DNA from: Bacillus sp. JCM 19034
GTDB taxonomy: Bacteria; Bacillota; Bacilli; Bacillales; Bacillaceae_D
Assembly: GCF_001310635.1 (NCBI RefSeq)
Contig: NZ_BAXR01000021.1
Span: 1 to 50,081, forward strand
Reading direction: 5' to 3'
DNA: 50,081 nucleotides
Shown here one piece after another: positions 1 through 9,282 of this stretch. Below the pieces are notes generated by a model that saw only the letters and a list, made by a program, of their open reading frames with translations, had not been told where the DNA came from and did no database searches. Position numbers and translations under genes: made by a program. The first letter of the stretch is position 1. Every line of letters begins with the position of its first letter.

Positions 1-142
1 CTCAGAAAAAACATATAGTGCTAATCAACCACCTATTAACAAAAGATAACTATACTCCCCATATTACCACTATCAGTCATACACTTTAAAAATTACTACG
101 AAATTAAGGAGAAGAGGCACAAATATGATTACTAACGATAAA

Positions 143-180
143 ACGTCCTGAAAAGTAGCATGATGCCTTTTTCAGGACGT
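143..180 (-). terminator. terminator of ku
   Basis: A 12-bp perfect stem (ACGTCCTGAAAA paired with TTTTCAGGACGT) lies 38 bases past the ku stop. Read on the minus strand it is followed by TTTTATC. The first 140 bases of the window otherwise hold nothing I can support. Confidence 0.8.
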
Positions 181-218
181 AAAACCGATTGTATTTATCT
201 ATTCCGACTACTTTGTCG

Positions 219-1064
219 TTACGCATTTTTCCTCGTTTGCGTGTTCGTTTTTTTTGCAGGTGCTTTCCGTTTTTTCGTTGTTTTCTTCTTTGTACGGTCA
301 AGTGAGGCTTCAAGTGCCGACATTAAATCGGTGACATTAGACGCTTTCTCTGGTTCTTTTTCCGTTGCACTTACCGTATGCTTGCCTGTTTTCTTCTCCT
401 CGATTAACTCCATTAATGCAGTACGGTAATCATCTGAGTATTTCTCAGGTTCAAACGTTGTTGTTAGCTGCTCGACAAGCAGCAGGGCAGTGTCAAGCTC
501 CTTCTTAGCAACCTCCTGCTCTTCAGGAATATTCGGCACATCCTCTGCCTTACGTACTTCATCAGGAAAGTGAATCGTCTCCATTAAGAGCATTTGCTTA
601 TACACACGAACAACCGCAAGCTGCTCCTTTGACCGAATAATAATTTTTGCGACACCAATCTTGCCAGACTCCTCCAATGCCTTGCGGAGAAGTGAATAGG
701 CCTTTGCCCCACCGCTGTCAGGAGCCATAAAATAACTTCGCTCAAAGTAAATTGGGTCAATCTCCTCAAGCTTAACAAAATCGATAATCTCAACTGACTT
801 ATCTTCATTTTCCTTTTTCAGCTTTTCCAGCTCTTCATCGTCTAAAATGACAAATTTGTTTTTTGAATATTCATAAGCCTTCACAATATCATCCTGTTCT
901 AATTCCTTTTCACAGCCAGGGCACACCTTCTCATATTTAACCGGCGTGTGGCAATCTTTGTGAATTTGCCTTAGCTTAATATCTTTATTTTCCGTTGCAG
1001 TATGAAGCTTAACCGGTATATTAACAAGTCCAAAACTAATGCTACCTTTCCAAACTGTATGCAT
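219..1064 (-). CDS. ku: Ku protein, non-homologous end joining
   Basis: Bacterial Ku, a homodimer that threads onto broken DNA ends and recruits LigD. The protein has 281 residues, the usual bacterial size. It opens with the typical Ku barrel start (HTVWKGSISFGLVNIPVKL), then a CPGCEKEL zinc-like knuckle around residue 50 and the RSKEQLAVVRVY core strand. The C-terminus (about 255-281) is a lysine-rich tail (TKKKTTKKRKAPAKK), which in this family binds DNA or LigD. The start ATG follows GGGTGA. It is divergent from ligD, with a 250-bp gap holding a stem-loop repeat. This gene and ligD correspond to B. subtilis ykoV/ykoU, which are SigG-dependent there; I see no clear SigG site here. Confidence 0.95.
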   Translation of the reverse strand: MHTVWKGSISFGLVNIPVKLHTATENKDIKLRQIHKDCHTPVKYEKVCPGCEKELEQDDIVKAYEYSKNKFVILDDEELEKLKKENEDKSVEIIDFVKLEEIDPIYFERSYFMAPDSGGAKAYSLLRKALEESGKIGVAKIIIRSKEQLAVVRVYKQMLLMETIHFPDEVRKAEDVPNIPEEQEVAKKELDTALLLVEQLTTTFEPEKYSDDYRTALMELIEEKKTGKHTVSATEKEPEKASNVTDLMSALEASLDRTKKKTTKKRKAPAKKTNTQTRKNA

Positions 1065-1167
1065 CGACTCACCCGCTTTTTTTCTTACTATTTACGAATC
1101 AACATAAATTATGTATCTGACTAATGAACATACTATAAGAAAAGACGCATTAGCTTCTTTTCTTTAA

Positions 1168-1275
1168 GCGACGTGCGGAGCCGTTACAATGGGTTTCACG
1201 CATAACTGAAGCGGTCTCCTTTCAGTTATGCCATGAAACGAGTGGAGCCGACGCTCAACAACCTGCAATTTTTAT
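1168..1275. repeat. dispersed stem-loop repeat, copy 1
   Basis: Between ku and ligD. The core is a perfect 10-bp stem, CATAACTGAA/TTCAGTTATG at 1201-1230, extended outward by GTTTCA/TGAAAC. It is flanked by GCCGTTACAAT upstream and CCTGCAATTT downstream. The same order of blocks recurs at about 31370-31465, with paired base changes in the stem, and part of it at about 46793-46875. Function is unknown; it could be a REP-like element or a structured RNA. Confidence 0.7.
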
Positions 1276-1324
1276 ACTCTCTTTTAAGAAAAGCACCGAG
1301 CGTCCATCATAGGAGGTGGTAACG

Positions 1325-3166
1325 ATGAAACCAATGCGTTTAACTCCCAGCGAAACAACACCTACAGGAAACAGCTGGATTTATGAAGCGAAATACGACG
1401 GCTTTCGCTGCTTATTACAATGGGAGAGAGCGAAGCCTATTTTATATAGTCGAACAGGTCGCGTATTAAATGAGCAATTTCCAGAGATTATAGAATTTTG
1501 CATACAATACGAACAAAAAGTAGAGCCTTACCTCCCACTTCTGTTAGACGGCGAGCTTGTTTTCTTTACACACCCTCTAGTAAGTGACTTTACAATTGTT
1601 CAAACGCGAGGGCGTCTTCGTCACCAGTCAAGCATTGCTACTTATAGCTCGCGATTCCCGTGCCATTTTCTTGCCTTTGATCTCCTATTGGGAAAAGGAG
1701 AAAATGTAGCAAAACAGGCCCTTTCCAAACGAAAAGAACAGTTACATAACATCTTTTCGAAAGTGAATCTACCTTTACAACCTAACATCAAAAGCGAAAA
1801 AAAAGTTCAATGCATTTTTCACACACAGGATAGTAAATCACTATGGGAAGAAATCGTAGCCTATAATGGCGAAGGAATGATTGCTAAACATCTTACTAGT
1901 AAATGGGAAAAGGGAATACGCACGACACAATGGGTGAAAATAAAGCATTGGCGTCTTGTCACTGTCGTGTTATCTAGCTACGATCGGGGAAATGGTTATT
2001 TTAAAGGGGCTATTTTTAACGGGTCTGAATGGATTGACATCGTTGACTTTAAACACGGGCTATCAAAGGAGCAAGAGGCTACACTAGTGTCTTTTTTCCG
2101 TGATCACGGTCAGAAGCAGGCTGCTGAACAATGGACGATCGACCCAGCCGTTTGTTTAAACATTGCTTGTATTGATTTTGATGGGAAGCATCTTCGTGAA
2201 CCAATGTTTTACGAGTTTCAGCTTGATCAGGATCCTCAATCATGTACTTGGAAGCAAATGCAACGTCAGCTTTTCCCGATTCCTGAATCAATCGCAATTA
2301 CTCATCCTGATAAACCGATTTGGCCAAACTTAGAGATGGATAAAGACCGGTATATTTTATACTTACAGAAAATCGCTCCTTTTCTTTTGCCCTTTTTAGA
2401 AAATCGTTGCCTAACATTAATACGTTATCCACACGGTGTAGATGGGGAATCGTTTTACCAAAAGCAGTGTCCTGATTATGCTCCAAGCTTCATCAAAACG
2501 AAACAGGAGGAAGGGATTGATTATATTGTATGCCAGGATATCCAAACACTATTATGGCTTGGCAACCAGCTTGCATTAGAGTTTCATATCCCTTTCCAAC
2601 CGTTTGATTCAATTAAGCCTTCTGAAATTGTTTTTGATTTAGATCCACCGTCTGAAAATGAGTTTTCGTTAGCCGTAGAGGCAGCTTTACAAATGAAAGA
2701 GCTATTTGACCGATTTGGGCTTTATAGTTATGTGAAAACGTCCGGAGGAAAAGGCCTCCAGCTTTATTTGCCTTTACCTGATGATACATTTACGTATGAG
2801 GAAACACGATTATTTACCCACTTTATCGCCACATATTTATGCGAACGTTATCCTGAACAGTTTACGACTGAACGTTTAAAAAAGAAACGATACAATCGGC
2901 TTTATATCGACTACATTCAACATGATCTCGGAAAAACTCTTATTGCCCCTTTCTCACCGCGTGGCAATCAAAATGGATTGGTCTCTACCCCACTTTGGTG
3001 GGAAGAAGTTAATCATGACTTAACCCCATACCGCTTTACTATCGATTCTGTTATAAAACGAATGGAAAGCGGTAATCCATTTGTTGATTTTTTTGCGGTA
3101 AAGGAGAAACAACCTTTTCGAGAGGTCGTCGATGAGTTGACGCGACATCTAAAAAAGGGGAAATAG
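1325..3166 (+). CDS. ligD: ATP-dependent DNA ligase LigD (ligase-polymerase)
   Basis: NHEJ ligase with an N-terminal ligase domain and a C-terminal polymerase/primase domain, and no phosphoesterase domain: the Bacillus YkoU layout. The adenylation motif KYDG puts the catalytic lysine at about residue 23, followed by LLLDGELV and GEGMIAKHL. A TTQWVKIKHW motif closes the nucleotidyltransferase core near residue 205. The polymerase domain begins near residue 325 (ITHPDKPIWP), carries the metal-binding FDLDPP, then KTSGGKGLQLYLPLP and KTLIAPFSPRG. The start is ATG 1325 because AGGAGG at 1311-1316 is correctly spaced for it; the GTG at 1316 lies inside that ribosome site. 613 residues. Confidence 0.95.
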   Translation: MKPMRLTPSETTPTGNSWIYEAKYDGFRCLLQWERAKPILYSRTGRVLNEQFPEIIEFCIQYEQKVEPYLPLLLDGELVFFTHPLVSDFTIVQTRGRLRHQSSIATYSSRFPCHFLAFDLLLGKGENVAKQALSKRKEQLHNIFSKVNLPLQPNIKSEKKVQCIFHTQDSKSLWEEIVAYNGEGMIAKHLTSKWEKGIRTTQWVKIKHWRLVTVVLSSYDRGNGYFKGAIFNGSEWIDIVDFKHGLSKEQEATLVSFFRDHGQKQAAEQWTIDPAVCLNIACIDFDGKHLREPMFYEFQLDQDPQSCTWKQMQRQLFPIPESIAITHPDKPIWPNLEMDKDRYILYLQKIAPFLLPFLENRCLTLIRYPHGVDGESFYQKQCPDYAPSFIKTKQEEGIDYIVCQDIQTLLWLGNQLALEFHIPFQPFDSIKPSEIVFDLDPPSENEFSLAVEAALQMKELFDRFGLYSYVKTSGGKGLQLYLPLPDDTFTYEETRLFTHFIATYLCERYPEQFTTERLKKKRYNRLYIDYIQHDLGKTLIAPFSPRGNQNGLVSTPLWWEEVNHDLTPYRFTIDSVIKRMESGNPFVDFFAVKEKQPFREVVDELTRHLKKGK

Positions 3167-3190
3167 GGGTTGTCAATGGACAACCCCTAT
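3163..3190. terminator. bidirectional hairpin between ligD and DUF3006 gene
   Basis: A perfect 12-bp stem (ATAGGGGTTGTC/GACAACCCCTAT) with an AATG loop overlaps the ligD stop codon. The minus-strand reading is followed by a T-rich tract, so it best serves the convergent DUF3006 operon. Confidence 0.75.
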
Positions 3191-3193
3191 GCG

Positions 3194-3463
3194 TTACTTC
3201 CTTTTAAAACGGCTACCTCTGCTTTTTTGCTGTAAGCGAGATAATTGATTCTTCACTCGCTCCTCCATCGTTTCAGTCATGTTCTTATCAATTGCCATTT
3301 CCATGACCTGATCCTGTTCAACTACTAAAGAGAGCCACGTCCCTTCGTTAGCACCCTCAGGAAGCTGCTCTTTCGGCACAGAATATTCCTTGTTCACTTC
3401 TTCCGCTACTAAAACTGCGATACGGTCATTGACAATTCGATCAATCACTGCTCGTACATTCAT
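3194..3463 (-). CDS. DUF3006 family protein
   Basis: A small 89-residue protein of the DUF3006 type: a beta-rich N-terminus (VRAVIDRIVNDRIAVLVAEE) that looks like a compact SH3-like barrel, then a basic C-terminal helix (RVKNQLSRLQQKSRGSRFKRK). It follows the metallo-hydrolase gene by only four bases, so the two form one transcription unit. DUF3006 proteins are regularly found next to ComEC-like beta-lactamase-fold hydrolases. The molecular role is unknown. Confidence 0.8.
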   Translation of the reverse strand: MNVRAVIDRIVNDRIAVLVAEEVNKEYSVPKEQLPEGANEGTWLSLVVEQDQVMEMAIDKNMTETMEERVKNQLSRLQQKSRGSRFKRK

Positions 3464-3467
3464 TTGA

Positions 3468-4607
3468 TCACCTCACACAAGCAAGTCCTTCTTCTATAAT
3501 ATCGGCAAGCCGCCCTTCACCAATACCTTCAATACGCACTAACTCCTCTATCGATTCAAATGGTCTTAACTCCAATAATGTTCGAGCACGTTCTTCACCA
3601 ATATGAGAAATTTCTTCAAGAACCTCGACACTTGCTTCATTAAGATCAATGCAATTGCTCTCAACTACATCATCAATTATAGGTTCTTCCTCTTTAAAGA
3701 CTGGCTCATTGCTAGATTCAATGTCCCCATCTTGCTCCGTTACAATTTGTAGCGTTTCACCATCAGATTCAATTATAATTGTTCCATGTTCATACGTTGC
3801 ATACAATTCAATCCCGGTCTCTATCACACGATCTACTACCTCTTTGTGAGGATGACCATAATCATTATCAATACCTGCTGAAACAACTGCAACAGACGGG
3901 TTAACTGCTTGTAAAAACGCTGGAATCGTCGACGTGCTTGAGCCGTGGTGCCCTAATTTCAGTACATCGGCTCCTAAATGATAGCCAAGATCAATCATAG
4001 CCTGTTCTGTCTTTTCCTCAGCATCTCCTGTTAATAGAAAGCTCGTTTGACCATATGTGAATAAGATTGAAATCGACCCTTCATGAACATCACCGGTTAT
4101 TTGGTCTGGATTTAATACCTTTACCTCTAACGGTCCAACATCATACACTTCACCTGCTCGCGGCTCATGATAATCAACTTCACTTGCTTCAATGGCATCG
4201 ATAACATTTAAAAACGTTTGTGATGAAAGTATATCTCCAGACATCCACACCTCATTTACATCAATCGCTTCTAAAATGATATCCATTTGTCCAATATGAT
4301 CAGCATGTGGGTGTGAACCGATCATAATATCAATATGCTCTATTTCTTTTACTTGTAAATATTCTAGAAGATTCTTCTCCTGCCAATGGCCTGCATCAAA
4401 TAAAATTCGATAGTCTTCCCCTTCTGCTGTATACTCAAAAAGAGTCGCATCCGCCTGTCCGACATTTATAAAATGAACTCGTAATCCTTCAAACGATTCT
4501 TGCTTAACAGAGTTATTCCCCGCCAAGTCTAATTGGGCACAGCCAACTAAAATGATTACTGCAACCATTACAAATAAACTCTTTCCATATGTATACACTA
4601 AAATCAC
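3468..4607 (-). CDS. ComEC-like metallo-beta-lactamase-fold lipoprotein with helix-hairpin-helix tail
   Basis: A predicted lipoprotein with lipobox VGCA at about residues 21-24. The hydrolase domain follows (about 45-290), with the metal motif SHPHADH, GDAEE and LGHHGSS, as in the C-terminal domain of ComEC. The last 65 residues form tandem helix-hairpin-helix motifs (IDLNEASVEVLEEISHIGEE, then EGIGEGRLADI), which resemble the DNA-binding end of ComEA. A secreted, membrane-tethered enzyme with a DNA-binding tail could degrade or process extracellular DNA; that is inference. It heads a two-gene operon with the DUF3006 gene. Confidence 0.88.
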   Translation of the reverse strand: MILVYTYGKSLFVMVAVIILVGCAQLDLAGNNSVKQESFEGLRVHFINVGQADATLFEYTAEGEDYRILFDAGHWQEKNLLEYLQVKEIEHIDIMIGSHPHADHIGQMDIILEAIDVNEVWMSGDILSSQTFLNVIDAIEASEVDYHEPRAGEVYDVGPLEVKVLNPDQITGDVHEGSISILFTYGQTSFLLTGDAEEKTEQAMIDLGYHLGADVLKLGHHGSSTSTIPAFLQAVNPSVAVVSAGIDNDYGHPHKEVVDRVIETGIELYATYEHGTIIIESDGETLQIVTEQDGDIESSNEPVFKEEEPIIDDVVESNCIDLNEASVEVLEEISHIGEERARTLLELRPFESIEELVRIEGIGEGRLADIIEEGLACVR

Positions 4608-4811
4608 CTGCTAAATAAATCATACTTGGATTTGAAAGTTTCATAGAAGCCCTCACTCCAACACGTTTCAATAGTATACCATGAATCATATTATAGTGCC
4701 TTTTGTCATACCTCATATGTTTTTTTTATACAAGAATAATTTTTTGGTATGATGGTTTTTTTTTTACAAATTGGAATATGATAGTGATAACTATAATGAG
4801 GAGGGATTCAT

Positions 4812-5192
4812 TTGAAGAAATCTATTATGTATTTTATAGCTATAATAGTTTTAACCGGATGTATGTCTATGCATAATAAAAAATTAGAGACCTCTATTAA
4901 TTCAATTGTTAAAGATAAAAGTAATAACGAAATAAATGTATTAGCTTTAACAGATTTCGATTGGGATAAAGCCTTTCTCATTGAACCGTACAATAGTATA
5001 TTGGAAACAACAGGAGTTGATTTCAAAGATCCCAGCAATATTAGCATGAGAGACGATATTTTTTTGTTGATTTTCCTATACGAAGACGAAGTTACACAGT
5101 ACATTGAAATGAATCGCTATCAAACTAGCTTTTCCATTGAAAATAATGACTACCTAACTCCTTCCGAAGATGTAATAACCATAAACAGATAG
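4812..5192 (+). CDS. small putative lipoprotein, unknown function
   Basis: 126 residues with a short signal peptide and lipobox LTGC at about residues 14-17. The start is TTG 4812, chosen because GAGGAGGGA ends six bases upstream and no ATG fits. The rest is acidic and has no motif I recognise. It stands alone: the gene to its left runs away from it and a bidirectional terminator follows at 5204-5240. Confidence 0.75.
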   Translation: MKKSIMYFIAIIVLTGCMSMHNKKLETSINSIVKDKSNNEINVLALTDFDWDKAFLIEPYNSILETTGVDFKDPSNISMRDDIFLLIFLYEDEVTQYIEMNRYQTSFSIENNDYLTPSEDVITINR

Positions 5193-5203
5193 GGATTCCA
5201 TTC

Positions 5204-5240
5204 AAAAAACTGAGTGGAAAGCTTTATCACTCAGTTTTTT
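5204..5240. terminator. bidirectional terminator
   Basis: The stem AAAAAACTGAGTG/CACTCAGTTTTTT has T-runs in both directions. It separates the small lipoprotein gene (plus) from the PP2C phosphatase gene (minus). Confidence 0.9.
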
Positions 5241-5244
5241 GTTA

Positions 5245-6378
5245 TCATAGCTTTATTGAAATAATCGCAATATCATCTGCTTGTTCACCAGCAAACTCCC
5301 TTTTCCCCAACTCCTCTAATCTTTCAGGGTGCCACTCGTCAGCGATACTTAGCATATAATGTTCACTTTCACGTACAGTCATTCTTAGGGTTCCCGCAAC
5401 GCCATCTGTAAAAAGAGCTAGTTGGTCGTTTTTTTCATAATTAATTTTCTGACTAACAGGCTCTGCCCTTTCGCTTAGGCCGATCGGCGTTGTTGTTTGC
5501 TTTAAAAATTGGCTACGTCCATCACCAACCATTACCCCGGCTGGGTGACCGGCATTAAAGTAGGAAATCATTTTTTCTTTAGCATCAATATATAAGTAAA
5601 TCCCCGTACAAAAGTAATGCTTTGAACTAATGACGGTTTTAAACAAGGAATGGAAGTGTTTATGTAACTCTGCATAAACACGGTTAGGGTCACTAACCCG
5701 ACGAATGATACCTGGCAAAAGCGAGCGCAATGACATACTTATTAAGCTAGAAGCAACACCTTGACCCATAATATCAAGCAAAATCACACCATAACGATCT
5801 GCGTCAATTTGATACCATAAATATAAATCACCTGATAAATGGCGAGAAGGACAAAAAAGTGCATTAATCATCATATCATTGTTTGAAATTGGAGGTACTA
5901 AAACACTTTTTTGGATTGCTTGTGCTAAGGCAAAGTCTTTTTGCTGTTGCATTATTAATCGCTTGCGATCGGTTATATTTAAATGGGTAATGACGACACC
6001 CTCCATATTTAATAGATCTGGTAATTGCTTTATAGGAGTAACTACCATTTCAAACCATCGCATTTCATTTGGAGAGTGAGATGGATATTCATAATGGAAT
6101 ACTTCCTTTTTGCCTTGCAGTACAGACATAATGCCTAGCTGAACAGCCTTCCCTGAAAGCTCCAAGTAATTGCCTCCGACTCTACACTCTGACAGACGGC
6201 CATCATTTTCCAAACAAAAACGCTCCCACTTCTCGTTTATTGCAATAATTTCTCCTTTTCGGTCAAGAATCGCTACTTGATGGGGCATTGAATTAATAAT
6301 ACTTTGACATAAAGGCTTATTTAACTTAACTGTTTTAATCGCCCCCTTATTTAAATGGTTGCTTGCGAATAAAAACAA
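5245..6378 (-). CDS. PAS-SpoIIE/RsbU-type PP2C phosphatase
   Basis: A regulatory serine phosphatase of the RsbU/SpoIIE class. Residues of about 30-140 form a PAS domain ending in VVITHLNITDRKRL. A short coiled linker (QQQKDFALAQAIQKSVLVPP) leads to the PP2C domain, with metal-binding GDLYLWYQ, LLDIMGQGVASSL, FNAGHPAG and LFTDG. Such enzymes dephosphorylate anti-anti-sigma factors in response to a PAS-sensed cue, but no cognate STAS or anti-sigma gene lies nearby. The start is uncertain: TTG 6378 overlaps the end of the upstream methyltransferase gene by 32 bases and lacks a clear ribosome site. Confidence 0.85.
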   Translation of the reverse strand: MFLFASNHLNKGAIKTVKLNKPLCQSIINSMPHQVAILDRKGEIIAINEKWERFCLENDGRLSECRVGGNYLELSGKAVQLGIMSVLQGKKEVFHYEYPSHSPNEMRWFEMVVTPIKQLPDLLNMEGVVITHLNITDRKRLIMQQQKDFALAQAIQKSVLVPPISNNDMMINALFCPSRHLSGDLYLWYQIDADRYGVILLDIMGQGVASSLISMSLRSLLPGIIRRVSDPNRVYAELHKHFHSLFKTVISSKHYFCTGIYLYIDAKEKMISYFNAGHPAGVMVGDGRSQFLKQTTTPIGLSERAEPVSQKINYEKNDQLALFTDGVAGTLRMTVRESEHYMLSIADEWHPERLEELGKREFAGEQADDIAIISIKL

Positions 6379-7546
6379 CTTTTAAATAATTCCCTTCCTT
6401 AAACGATTTACTCGTTTTAAAATCTTGCGGCAAAGAAAATTCCTTCTCTATTTCATAAGAAACTCCTGCCTCATCAAATGCTTGTTTAATAAATAACTTA
6501 AATCGTTTCATCTGAAACTGAGCATAATTAGTCGATGCGATAATGAGTCCATTGTCCTCTGTAATCGCGATCGCTTGCTTTAATAACTGCGGGTAATCTT
6601 TCCCGGCCCGAAATGTATGCTTCTTTGAACGAGCAAAGCTTGGTGGGTCAAGAATGACAATATCAAATGTGAGCTGCTTTTTAACCGCATATTTAAAGTA
6701 ATGAAATACATCTTCTACGATAATGTCATGTGATTCATAATCTAACCCGTTCACACTAAACTGCTCTATCGTCTTTCGAAAACTTCGATTGGCAAGATCA
6801 ACGCTCGTCGTTTTCGCCGCTCCCCCAAGTGCAGCAGCAACTGAGAATGCACCTGTATAGGAGAATGTATTTAACACTGTCTTCCCACTTGCATAGTCAT
6901 CTCGCAACGTCTTCCTCACATCACGTTGATCAAGAAAGACACCGACCATCGCTCCTTCATTTAAATAAATTGCATAATGTATTCCATTTTCTTTTACAAT
7001 GAGTGGAAACGATCCCTTCTCACCATCAACATAATCATCTTCCTCTACATATTTACCACCATGGTCAAAACGTTTCTTCTGGTATATCCCCCGATAGGTG
7101 ATGGTTTCTCTTAATGCCGCTAATACTTGTTCTTTAAAAAAGTAGATGCCTTCACTATACCAGTTAATTAGGAGAAATCCATCGAAATAGTCAATCGTTA
7201 GACCTCCGATTCCATCACCTTCCGCATTAAATAACCGAAAGGCTGTCGTCTCCTCATCTTTATATAACGAATTTCTCAATGGAAAGGCTTCATGAAATTT
7301 GCGAACGAAGAATGCATCATCTATCACTTCTTGTTCATCATTCGTTAAAATCCAACCTAATCCTTTATTTTGCTTCCCATAATAAGCTCTTGCCACAAAT
7401 TGCTTCTTTCCATCTACGAGACGAAGAATCGCTCCTTCTTCCCAAACACGCTCTTCATTAATTGCTTCACTTGTGATAAGTGGATATCCCGCTTTAAATT
7501 TATTAACAAAAGACGGATCAACCACACATTGATATTCATTGTTCAT
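6347..7546 (-). CDS. class I rRNA large-subunit methyltransferase, RlmI family
   Basis: A SAM-dependent 23S rRNA (cytosine-C5) methyltransferase of the RlmI/YwbD type, 399 residues. An N-terminal PUA domain (about 1-75, with GAILRLVDGKKQFVARAYY) binds RNA. The Rossmann domain shows the SAM loop LNTFSYTGAFSVAA, the acidic DLANRS strand end, the catalytic-region motif DPPSFARSKK and STNYAQF. It overlaps the downstream phosphatase gene, suggesting co-transcription without an obvious functional link. Confidence 0.9.
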   Translation of the reverse strand: MNNEYQCVVDPSFVNKFKAGYPLITSEAINEERVWEEGAILRLVDGKKQFVARAYYGKQNKGLGWILTNDEQEVIDDAFFVRKFHEAFPLRNSLYKDEETTAFRLFNAEGDGIGGLTIDYFDGFLLINWYSEGIYFFKEQVLAALRETITYRGIYQKKRFDHGGKYVEEDDYVDGEKGSFPLIVKENGIHYAIYLNEGAMVGVFLDQRDVRKTLRDDYASGKTVLNTFSYTGAFSVAAALGGAAKTTSVDLANRSFRKTIEQFSVNGLDYESHDIIVEDVFHYFKYAVKKQLTFDIVILDPPSFARSKKHTFRAGKDYPQLLKQAIAITEDNGLIIASTNYAQFQMKRFKLFIKQAFDEAGVSYEIEKEFSLPQDFKTSKSFKEGNYLKVVFIRKQPFK

Positions 7547-7649
7547 CTTCTCATCCTAACATATGAAAGTTCTATTTATAGTATAGCATAGAGAAAATTT
7601 GAAGACCTCTTTCTAAAGAAATGCTACAAAAAGACTTGCCCTAACTTTT

Positions 7650-7692
7650 AAAAAAAATCTTTCAATTAGTTGGATTCTAACTGAAAGACTTT
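7650..7692 (-). terminator. terminator of cstA
   Basis: An imperfect 14-bp stem around TCTTTCA(A/G)TTAG, followed on the minus strand by a run of eight T residues (7650-7657 read in reverse). Confidence 0.85.
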
Positions 7693-7697
7693 GCTTA

Positions 7698-9121
7698 TTA
7701 TTTATTTACGTTCACTTCTTTATGCTGAAAATGAAAAACCTTACTAATATACCAAGCTACCACAACGGCTGTTAGGATACCGCCAATCACTAACGACAGG
7801 TGATAATCCATAGCCAAGCCTTCCGGTGCATAGAAAATATACGTGCAAACTACGCCAGTCATAAAGCATGCCGGAATTCCACATATCCAATGGTTTTTAG
7901 CTTGATTCATTAGATAAATTGCCGCGGTCCATAACATAACCGTTGCAACAACTTGATTCGTCCAGCCAACATAGCGCCATAAAAAAGTATAATCGATTGT
8001 TGCTAAGAAAAAAGCTGGGATGGCAACCGGAATGGTCACCAATGCAATCTGTGCTTTCCCCTTCATGTTCATAAATTGTGCCACAATCTCAGATAAAATC
8101 ATTCGCGATGATCGTAAGGCGGTATCACCAGTCGTAATTGGCAAAATAATGACACCCGCAATGGCTAACATTAAACCGATCATCCCTAACAATTCAGACG
8201 AAATTTCATTAACTACACCAGACGGCCCTCCTAAAGCTAATGCTTCTTGCAAGCCACCCGTTCCATAGAAAAAGGTCATCCCTGCTGCGGCCCAAATAAG
8301 AGCTATAATACCTTCTATAACCATCGCTCCATAGAAAATCCGCCGACCGTCCGATTCCTTTTTCATCGTCCGAGCAACAATCGGGCTCTGCGTACTATGA
8401 AAACCAGAAATCGCTCCACAGGATATTGTCACCATCAATAATGGCCAAATCGGTAACTCCTCAGGATGGAGATTTTCAAGCGTTAAATTAGGTATCGTAC
8501 GATCAGAAAAATTAGAGCAACGGCAACAGCACCTGCCATAATCAGTAAAACGGCACCTAATAAAGGATAAATCCGCCCAATAATTCGATTAACAGGTAAA
8601 ACCGTAGCCAACAGAAAATAGGCAAAAATTAAAATAAGTGCAACGATAAAACTTACCGGTGTTAATTGTGAAATTAATTGAGCTGGACCTGCTGTAAAGG
8701 CCGCTGCCACTAAAATCATTAACACAAGCGAAACGATATTGATAAAAGATTTCATATGATTTCCTAAGTACCGTCCCACGAGTGCTGGAAATTGTGCCCC
8801 TTTGTGACGCATAGACATCATACCAGCAAAGTAATCATGAACTGCACCTGCAAATATACAGCCAATCACAATCCATATAAATGCGACAGGCCCGTATAAC
8901 GCCCCCGAAATAGCACCATAAATCGGCCCTAATCCAGCTATATTAAGTAGTTGAATTAAATTCCCTTTCCACCAACTCATCGGAACATAATCCATATTAT
9001 CACGCTTTGTATACGCTGGAGTTGCTTGTGTATCATCTATTACAAAAATCCGTTCCACGAACTTTGAGTAAAAGATATATCCAATTATAAGCAATGCAAT
9101 TGCTACTAAAAATGTAATCAT
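7698..9121 (-). pseudogene. cstA: CstA-family carbon starvation/pyruvate transporter, one frameshift
   Basis: A multi-span CstA transporter of the short type (about 475 residues). The N-terminal 205 codons read in one frame (WWKGNLIQLLNIAGLGPIYG, GMMSMRHKGAQFP), then the frame is lost. The protein resumes one frame over as TIPNLTLENLHPEELPIWPL and MVTISCGAISGFHSTQSPIV, both typical CstA. One extra T in the five-base T-run (8507-8511 as A on the plus strand) would restore a single open frame. Because all other CstA features are intact, I suspect sequence error more than decay. CstA proteins take up pyruvate or peptides under starvation. Confidence 0.88.
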
Positions 9122-9282
9122 CTAACTTGCCCCCTACTTTTAAAAAAACTCATTCAACATCTTAACATTTTTTTTAAAAATAAAGAACAAATTTTCAGAA
9201 CAAATCAATTATTTTTTCTATTCTTTTTTTTCTACTACAGAAAGAAAATTTACAATACTGGTATGCGACATTAGCACTTTCC

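Noticed and set aside
7698..9121. Two separate transporter genes instead of one CstA
   Set aside because: The second frame lacks its own start or ribosome site and continues exactly where the first loses CstA similarity.
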